A DNA stretch of 64,000 bases from Macrothele yani (lineage: Eukaryota; Arthropoda; Arachnida; Araneae; Macrothelidae). The notes beneath the pieces were generated by a model. It saw only the letters and a program-made list of their open reading frames with translations. It had not been told where the DNA came from and did not search any database. The DNA is taken from the NCBI GenBank assembly GCA_039090855.1, contig CM076997.1, forward strand, positions 168,732,709 to 168,796,708, written 5' to 3'. This document shows positions 56,973 to 64,000 of this stretch, in pieces (the stretch's first letter is position 1; every line of letters starts with the position of its first letter). Both the position numbers and the translations under genes were made by a program.

Positions 56973-57047
56973 CATTTACTTTGCATGAACTGTGCTTCAT
57001 TTACTTTGCATGAACTGTGCTTCATTTACTTTGCATGAACTGTACTT
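56973..57047. repeat. 25-base tandem repeat, three units
   Basis: CATTTACTTTGCATGAACTG plus 5 bases, three times, with one difference in the third unit. Confidence 0.93.
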
Positions 57048-57304
57048 ATTAAAGGAAATGAAGTCTCATGAAACAATGGAGCTACCAGCTGTCTTTTGTG
57101 CGCAATCTTCTGTGAATTGACTCATGTTCAAAGACTCCATTTCCCATCAAGCAGTAAGCAGGTTTTGCCAAAATGCATTGGACTGAGCAATGAGCTAGTC
57201 CATGCTTTTTTCGTTTTGAAATAACTTGTTTAGGAATTTGTAATTTCATATTTAGTTCTTTCTTTATTTTTAAAAGCCACCCCATTGCAGCCACCTTCAT
57301 AAAA

Positions 57305-58300
57305 TACTCTTCTTCAGTCAAAATCCACTTGAATAATGGTTCGACTGTTGAAACTTTTTACATGTTTTAGCTCTTTTGAGTGAAATGCAATTTCTCGATT
57401 GAAAATTATTACTATTAACTGCAAAAAAGATATTTATAGAATTAAAAAATCTTTTGATGTACCTTTTGGTTGAAAACAGTCGCTGTTCAAATCATCTGTG
57501 TGTTTGTTCTTACTAGGTTCTTGAGTTTAGACTTTTTTAGAAGTTTAAATGGCACATTTTTCACAGAGTAGTACATACGCTTTGATCACGAAGTTGAAAA
57601 TATAATAGGAACAAAAGTGTGTGTATTGGAGGAACTTTTCGAGATCACTTTTGACCGGAGTATATTTTGGTTGAAATTTGAAAAGAAAATTTTCGAGTAA
57701 TTCACACTTATTTTGATCTTGGGTCATGATATTTGTATATCCTAATCCAAAGGTACTTTAATGTTGTCATAGTTTTTTAGTCTCTTTTTGTTAAGTTTTT
57801 TAAAGTTTTTATAGTTCTTTTAGTCTTTTGTTATTGTACTTTAAAGCTTTCATACTTCCTTTTAGTCCATTATAGTATTTTAATGTATTTTATACGTCCT
57901 TTGTCTTCGTATACTTTTCGAATTTCAACCAAAATATACTCTGGTCAAAAGTGGTCTCAAGAAGTTTTTCCAATACACACTCTTTTATTCCTATTATATT
58001 TTCAACTTCGTGATCAAAGTGTATATACTCCTCTGTGAAAAATGTGCCATCTAAACTTCTTAAAAAGTCTAAACTCAAGAACCTAGTAAGAACAAATGCA
58101 CAGACGATTTGAACAACGACTGTTTGCAACCAAGAGGTACGTGAAAATATTTTTTAATTACATAAATATCTGTTCACAGTTAGTTAATAGTAATAATTTT
58201 CAATCGAAAAATTGCATTTCACACAAAAGAACTAAAACATGTAAGAAGTTTCAACAGTTGAACCATTATTCGAATGGATTTTGACTAAAGAAAAATATGT
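57305..58300. repeat. Foldback element with about 400-base arms
   Basis: The left arm (about 57305-57700) and the inverted right arm (about 57900-58300) share GTCAAAATCCA, TTCTTACTAGGTTCTTGAGT, ATGGCACATTTTTCACAGAG, CGAAGTTGAAAATATAATAGGA and ACTTTTGACC. The spacer of about 200 bases is rich in TTTTAGT. The minus-strand open frames inside are products of the symmetry rather than genes. Confidence 0.85.
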
Positions 58301-58584
58301 TTATAAACATGTTTTTTCATCTCGATAGGTCGAGAAATACATACATTTAATAAAATACTTTGTTGATTTTTAGGCTTAAGAACATGTATATGAAATACTT
58401 TGTTGATTTTAAGCAGTTTTTATTGAACTACATTTTAATCCACCATTTTATTACAACTGATGTTCCAAGGGTTTTTTCTTCCACTTGCCCCTTCTTGTGG
58501 AGTTCATTTTCAGTATATTTAGACATGCAGTAACATTTCCTCAAGTATGTCTTTTTGCCTTCGTAGTTCTGACAGACGGTTTCG

Positions 58585-58815
58585 GTGTTTTTTTTGTTTT
58601 TTTTTTATTGGAGGTTTAACGACCACCGTGAGCAACTCAATGGGCTATAAGCAGTCGTCCGTCCCTAATTTAGGGTCACTGGTTCCAGGGAAGGGAAAGA
58701 GCCAGTGCCGTAAGACAAACACAACATCCATGCCTCACCCGGATTCGAACCCGGGCCCCTTACAGACGAATGGTCAGAGGCCATCGCTTAGACCACTGCG
58801 CCACCGGGGCGGCAG
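58585..58815 (-). mobile_element. tRNA-derived SINE, copy 2
   Basis: Inverted copy of the SINE at 1012-1240 with a T-run (poly(A) on its own strand) at 58588-58606. The head on the minus strand has the A box TGGCGCAGTGGTCTAAG and the B box GGGTTCGAATCC, both better preserved than in copy 1. Target duplication not resolved. Confidence 0.88.
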
Positions 58816-58984
58816 TGTGGTGCTTGACTCAACTGATATGCCATCCTGTTGTCAAATGTGCGTACGCAATCATGACTTATTTTTCATTTTTAATGTTTAG
58901 TTTCAACAAGAAATTAATATTTTAATCATCTAGTCTTTATCAAACTACCAGCCTGAACAACACAGAGATATATTGATTCCAAAT

Positions 58985-60088
58985 GCCAGAAATAAAATGG
59001 TATCACTGGGAATCTACTCTACAGTGTGAAAGCCATGTATACTGGAAATCGAGCATGTGTACAAGTAAATGATGTTGTATCAAAATGTTTTTTTATTGGA
59101 GAAGGAGTCAGACAAGGTTCTGTAATGTCACCATGGCTATTTAATATAATTATGGATGCATGTTGCCAAAATGGACAATAATGGTTTATGTCTTGGTAAT
59201 GTCCGTGCGTGTAGATTGCTATAAGCTGATGACAGCCCTGTTGGCAGAAAGTGACAGTGAGTTGCAGAGTATGCTGGCCTGGATGTAAAAAGTTTGTATG
59301 AATTTCAAACTGAGTATAAATAAGGGATAAACCAAAGTTATGGTGTTTGAGCGAGGAACTGTTTGTGTTGTATGCAGAATAAGTCTAAATGGCACCGTTA
59401 TTCATCAGGTAAATGAGTTTGTATATTTGGGAAGCATGTTTGACAGAGAGAACAAATTAGATGATGAAATTAGTAGGTGAGTGAACTCTTCATTAAAAGT
59501 CATAGCTGCTTTTAGGAGGCTTTCACAGGAATCATGGGTTCTCAAGAAAGTCCCGAATGGCTGCATATGATAGTGTAGTTGTTCTTGCTCTGATGCATGG
59601 CAGTGAAACCTGGGTTCTGCAGAAAAGACATAGGAGTTGTTTGTGTACTGGGGAGATGCATTATTTACGGGGTGTGGGGTGGATGGGAGGGGGGGGTAAG
59701 ACACGCTCTGATCATGTGAGGAATGAAGATGTGTTGCAGATGTGTAATATGAGGCAAAAACGTTGTTAGTAAAGTGGATAATAATATTCTTAGGTGGTTT
59801 GGCCATGTTGAAAGAATAAGTGATGAGATACTTACTAAGATAATTTATTCAGCCCAAGTGGCAGGGAAGAAGGGTAGAGGAAGGCCAAAGAAATCATGGG
59901 AGGACCAGATTCAGGAATGTCTGAATGAGAAAAACATAACGAGTATGAAGTACAAAAGGTCTTGTGTATGGCGTGTGATGGATGTTAATGAAGCTCGAGC
60001 TGTGCGCAGAGATCGCTGTATATGGAGACATCTGATACAACAACAGTAAGTTCTTTCGGTGGGGTGCTAACCTGTGAATATAAGAGAA
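58985..60088 (+). pseudogene. RTE-X relic (RT palm to 3' end)
   Basis: Readable segments: GITGNLLYSVKAMYTGNRAC, GEGVRQGSVMSPWLFNIIMD near 59100, a damaged active-site region near 59220, NEFVYLGSMFDRENKLDDE near 59410, GSETWVLQKRHRSCLC near 59600 and WFGHVERISDEILTK near 59800. GRGRPKKSWEDQIQECLNEK follows to near 59935, and the ORF end is at 60049. The 3' leader (GCTAACCTGTGAATA) meets Tc1 sequence at about 60089. Confidence 0.87.
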
Positions 60089-60687
60089 CTCGTTTCCAGT
60101 CATCAAGTGTCCAGTGCCTGTGTTGCCGTGCCCAAGCAAGGCGCATAGCTCTGTGCCGTGCACCCATCAAGGGGACTCGAGTTGGGCGTCTGCTCCCAAA
60201 GCCCATATCGTGCAGGGTACATTGCACAGTCCGGACGCTGATGCTTGTTGAGGCTCCAGCATTGAATTCCGACGATACCTGTGAGAGTGTTGCACGCCTA
60301 TCGCGTGAAACGATTCTTACCAGCCGACGATGGTCATGTTCACCCAATGTCTTTTTATGGCCACACTGATATCGTAGGTTGAAGGTTTTGCCGGAATTCT
60401 TGTAGTCACGGTACACCCTTGCAATGGTCGTTTGTGAAAATCTGAACTTCGTTTCTACTTCCAAAATACTATGGCCCATCTCACGAGCACCAACTATGAC
60501 ACCGCGTTGAAAATCGCTTAAATCGTTATTACTTGTTATTCTCATACCGAAAACAGCTCTGACAGCTGACAACGACGTCTATCGCTTTATATACGCACTG
60601 GCGGACGCAACCGAGTATGCTCATAGGTGACGTTGCTATGTATTTTGCATAAGCTTGTCTGTACCAGTTTTCTGGCACTTCAGTGTA
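60089..60687 (-). mobile_element. Tc1-like transposon, 5' half
   Basis: The minus strand from 60687 begins with a terminal-repeat-like sequence (TACACTGAAGTGCCAGAAAA). It then encodes a Tc1 transposase N-terminus from about 60572: DLSDFQRGVIVGAREMGHSI, FSQTTIARVYRDYKNSGK, HDHRRLVRIVSRDRRATLSQ, and SISVRTVQCTLHDMGFGSR, with RLAWARQHRHWTLDDWKRVL at the start of the catalytic domain. The rest is replaced by the RTE-X relic. The two helix-turn-helix motifs and the AWARQH-WT-DDW motif are well preserved, so it is younger than the other Tc1 copies. Confidence 0.88.
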
Positions 60688-63600
60688 TCATCATCATCAT
60701 CATTGTCAACCATTATCAATCCACTGCTGGACGAACGTCTCCCCAAGTTTCCTCCACAACGGTCTGTCTTGTGCCAGTCTCCTCCATGTCACCCCTGCAT
60801 ACTTTCGAATCTCATCCACCCATCTCCCATGTGGTCTTCTTCTGGGTCTTTTCCTGTCCCTTGGAATCCAATCTAAAATTTCGGCTGTCCATCGATGATC
60901 TGTCCTTCTGGCAGTATGTCAGCCCATTGCCATTTCAGGGATTTAACTCTGATCATGATGTCTTCCACTCTTGTCATTTTCGGATCCACGAGTTCCTCTT
61001 CTTATCTCTCCTGGTTACACCAAGCATGCACCTCTCCATGCTTCTTTGAGTTGTCTGCAGCCTTTGTATGTCTCTTTTAGTTAAGGTCCACGTCTCTGCA
61101 CCATACGTAAGCACTGGAAGGATGCATTGATCAAACACTTTTCTTTTAAGACATAATGGCATATTGCTCTTGAAAATTATGCTGTTTCTTCCAAAAGCTC
61201 TCCAGGCCAGTTTTGTACGCCGATTAATTTCTTCATCAATGTGACCCTCACTTGATATCTGCTGTCCAAGATAAACGTACGTGTCTGTTATCTCCAACTT
61301 TTCTCCATCAATCGATAAATCTTCATTTCTTGTAAAAGCATTGAACATCACTTTTGTCTTCTGAAAGTTCATTTTTAATCCCACTTCTTTACTCTTGTCA
61401 GCAAGTTCCTGGATCATACTCTGCAGCTCTGATGGGGTAGTTGCAAAAATGACTACGTCATCAGCAAAGCGAAGGTGGGTTAGATAATCTCCATTAATCT
61501 TTATCCCCTTGTTTTCCCAGCTCAGCGACTGAAAAACACCCTCCAATGTGGCATTAAGGAGCTTCGGAGATATGGTGTCACCTTGTCTCACTCCCTTTCC
61601 AATTTTTATGTGTGTTGTATTTTCAAACAGCCTAATCTTTGCACTTGCATTTTCATAGATGTTATTAATAATATTAATGTATGCATCTTCAATACCGCAG
61701 GTTTTTCAGAGCCATTGTAACTGCCGATGGTTTCACCGAATCAAAGGCTTTTTCATAATCGATAAAAGCCATGCACAATGGAAGTTCATATTCCCTCGCT
61801 CTTTCAATTAGTTCTCTCAGCACGTGGATATGATCTATTGTGCTGTAGCCACTCCTGAATCCAGCTTGTTCTCTCGGTTGGGCCATGTCCAGTGTTACCT
61901 TCAAGCGGTGTGAAAGAACTTTAGTGAAGATTTTATAAACTACTGATAGGAGGCTGATAGGTCTGTAGTTTCCGAGATCTTCAATGTCACCTTTCTTATG
62001 TAGCAGGATCATTGTAGCGGAGTTCCAATCCTCAGGAATCTTTCCTTCATTAAGGCATCGAGTGAAAATTTGGGCGAGTACTGTTTCGATTTCTCCACTT
62101 GCTTCTTGTATGATGTCTACAGTAATTCCATCTTCTCCTGGAGCTTTTCCTCGCTTCATGTTCTTGATTGCATGTGCAACTTCTGCTGGAAGGACTGGAG
62201 GAACTCTGGTACTGGTATCTTTCATGATGTCTGGAGTGCATATATCATCCCGTTCATATAATTTGGAGTAGAAATCTTTCACTCTTGTCAAAATTTCGCC
62301 TCTATTTCTTGTTACAGAACCATCTTCTTTTCTCAGTGCCATAATCTGTTTTCTTCCCTTACTGAGATGTCCCTTTGCTATCTTTAGGCTTTGGTTGTTT
62401 TCAATTGCTTTCCTCACTAGTTCACAGTTGAATTTCCTTACGTCTTCAGTGATACTTTTTCTTACTGTCTTGCATAGCTCTATATATTCCACTTTGGAAG
62501 TCACATCTTCTTTAGTTGTCCTCATCTCTCTTCTTTTTTTGCATCAACATTTTGGTTTTTCCTGATAATTTGTTCACATGCAACTTGTTCTTAGACCCAG
62601 CTAATTTTGTTGCTGTTTCCATAAGAGCTTTGGTTATTTTTCTGTTAACTTCAGAGATGTCCACTTCTTCCGATGTTAGGCCTTCTAAAGCAGAGAACCT
62701 GTTCTTCAGTTCTAACTTGAAGGTATTATGGTGTTTTTTAAGGTTGGTTATGTCAATAGATTTTGTTTGTCTTATGAGCTTGCCACGTTCAAGTTCAGTG
62801 TTGAGGTGCATCTTACATCTCACCAATCTATGGTCACTACCTGTGTTGAACTTGTTTAGCACACTGCAGTCTTCTATGACGAATTTTTTGTTACACATAA
62901 TAAAATCAATTTCACTTGTCGTCCCATTTGGATGTCTCCATGTCCATTTCCTGTGTGGCTTTTTCTTGAAGAAGGACTTCAAGATGAAAAACCCTTCTGC
63001 CTCTGCAAACTCAACGAGAGTATTTCCACGCTGGTTTTCTGTTGCCATGACCGAATTTACCTACTGAAGTTTCATTCTGTTGCGGTTGCCCTATTTTTGC
63101 ATTGAAATCTCCCATAATTATTTTCAAGTGCTGCTTACCTTTATTATTTAGATGACAAATTTCCTCATAAAATTCTTCAATTTCTTCTTCAGGATGACTT
63201 GTGGTGGGTGCATAAGTTTGAATAATCTGAGCCTGGTATCTTTTCGAGAGTTGGATAACAAGTCGTGCAGCTCTGTCAGAGGAACTTTCAACTTCTACAA
63301 CTTTATCCTTCAGTTTCTTGTTTATTATAAATCCAACACCACTAGTTCTGCCAGTATCTGCCCCACGATAGTAGAAGAGATGTCACTTTTCAGTTCGATG
63401 AGATCTTCTCCTTTTCTCCTTACTTCACTTAGCCCCACGATGTCCCACTTGATCCTTTGTAGTTCCTCTTCCAATTCAGAAGCCTTGAATCAGAAGATAG
63501 AGAGCGTCCATTGTAAGTAGCCAAGGTCAGCATCAGATGGCAGCCTAGTCCGGTTCTCCGGGATTCTTAGCACCCTCTGCCTTCATGTCGCACTGGCCGC

Positions 63601-63883
63601 TGCCTTGGCCAGGTACATTTCCAGCTGCCGGAGACTGAGGGCCAAGATTTAAGTTGTGGAATCATTTTGGAGGGGTTTGGCCATAACTCACCATGCTGGC
63701 CAAGCGGGTTGGTGAGTGTGGGATAGAATTTCCTCTAATCCCGATGGTATAGTTATACCGCTATGGGCGGTCGTCAGAGCCCCTTTAGTGGGAACAGGAT
63801 GCACCACGAAGGCGGGGTTGACATTTGTCAAGGAGAGGCTGTGATGTTACGCATCACCTGACCTTACATCACCTGACCTTACA
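60688..63883 (-). mobile_element. Full-length RTE retrotransposon (copy E, 3.2 kb)
   Basis: The 9-base repeat TTCAGTGTA at 60679-60687 and 63884-63892 bounds the insertion, which includes the (ATC)n tail, the complete coding region and a leader of about 350 bases (63534-63883). The frame is broken: pieces 63520-63050 (endonuclease start, several frameshifts), 63048-62512, 62525-61689 and 61591-60974, plus a one-base loss near 60983 and another near 60920. Catalytic motifs (GSDHRLV, AFIDYEKAFDSV, FADDVVIFA) remain. The leader holds a duplicated 15-base motif (ACCTGACCTTACATC) at its outer end. It inserted at the tip of the Tc1 element's terminal repeat. Confidence 0.93.
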
Positions 63884-63998
63884 TTCAGTGTATATATATA
63901 TATATAAGGTCAGGTGATGCGTAACATCACAGCCTCTCCTTGACAAATGTCAACCCCGCCTTCGTGGTGCATCCTGTTCCCACTAAAGGGGCTCTGAC
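63773..63998. repeat. Near-perfect palindrome formed by two RTE 5' ends
   Basis: Arms 63773-63868 (then a 15-base duplicated motif) and 63906-63998 are inverted copies, separated by (TA)n. The symmetry axis is near 63893. Confidence 0.9.
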
Positions 63999-64000
63999 AC
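63906..64000 (+). mobile_element. RTE 5' end in opposite orientation (copy F), cut by window edge
   Basis: The first 93 or so bases of the RTE leader (AAGGTCAGGTGATGCGTAAC onwards) in plus orientation, facing copy E across about 24 bases of mostly TA repeat. It is essentially identical to the leader of copy E, including the CACGAAGGCGG variant that differs from copy A (CACGAGAAGGCGG). Confidence 0.9.

Noticed and set aside
57545..58129. Two similar minus-strand open frames suggesting a small gene pair.
   Set aside because: They arise from the inverted arms of one foldback element.

Overview
The window looks like animal (metazoan) nuclear DNA from an AT-rich, transposon-saturated invertebrate genome, quite possibly an arthropod. 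The evidence is spliced exons with GT/AG borders on the minus strand, several mariner/Tc1 and hAT DNA transposons, two families of RTE-type non-LTR retrotransposons, a Penelope-like element and tRNA-derived SINEs. The species cannot be fixed from the sequence. There are no prokaryotic operons, no CRISPR array and no rRNA.

One host gene spans most of the window on the minus strand. Four small exons (56748-56887, 49696-49903, 21410-21493, 4415-4599) encode consecutive parts of the last two extracellular repeats of a cation-independent mannose-6-phosphate/IGF2 receptor (IGF2R) orthologue. All have consensus splice borders and their phases join exactly (1, 2, 2). The introns are about 6.8, 28.2 and 16.8 kb. 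No further exon was found, so the gene runs off both ends.

Almost everything else is mobile DNA in those introns, much of it nested. 0-4 kb: RTE 5' half, SINE, dead Tc1. 5-9.3 kb: tandem duplication, foldback, a Tc1/mariner relic split by a MITE. 9.5-11.5 kb: Penelope-like element with inverted arms and a GIY-YIG relic. 12.4-16 kb: old higher-order tandem repeat. 17.1-21.2 kb: Tc1 carrying an apparently intact RTE (942 codons, 9-bp target duplication). 22-24 kb: two CAGGGTTC-type TIR elements. 24.26-28.79 kb: decayed hAT with a perfect 8-bp target duplication, carrying a truncated RTE. 29.8-31.8 kb: foldback holding a near full-length mariner. 32.1-44.4 kb: an inverted-repeat pair whose centre has filled with an RTE, a mariner split by a second RTE-type element (RTE-X, 14-bp target duplication) that itself carries a 3-kb TIR element, and a foldback split by another TIR element. 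44.5-47.5 kb: a palindrome with a twin-primed RTE-X insertion and a longer RTE-X relic. 48-49.3 kb: chimeric mariner. 50-51.7 kb: hAT relic. 52.5-53.3 kb: nested foldbacks with a tRNA-like sequence. 53.6-60.1 kb: RTE-X relics, a mariner, a foldback and a second SINE. 60.1-64 kb: Tc1 half, full-length RTE, and a head-to-head duplication of the RTE 5' end.

The parts do not form a pathway. The receptor exons are the only likely host function; the rest records successive insertions whose order can be read from target-site duplications. I found no convincing new multi-gene system. The most likely undescribed items are the CAGGGTTC family with 5-6-bp target duplications and the domain-duplicated mariner.
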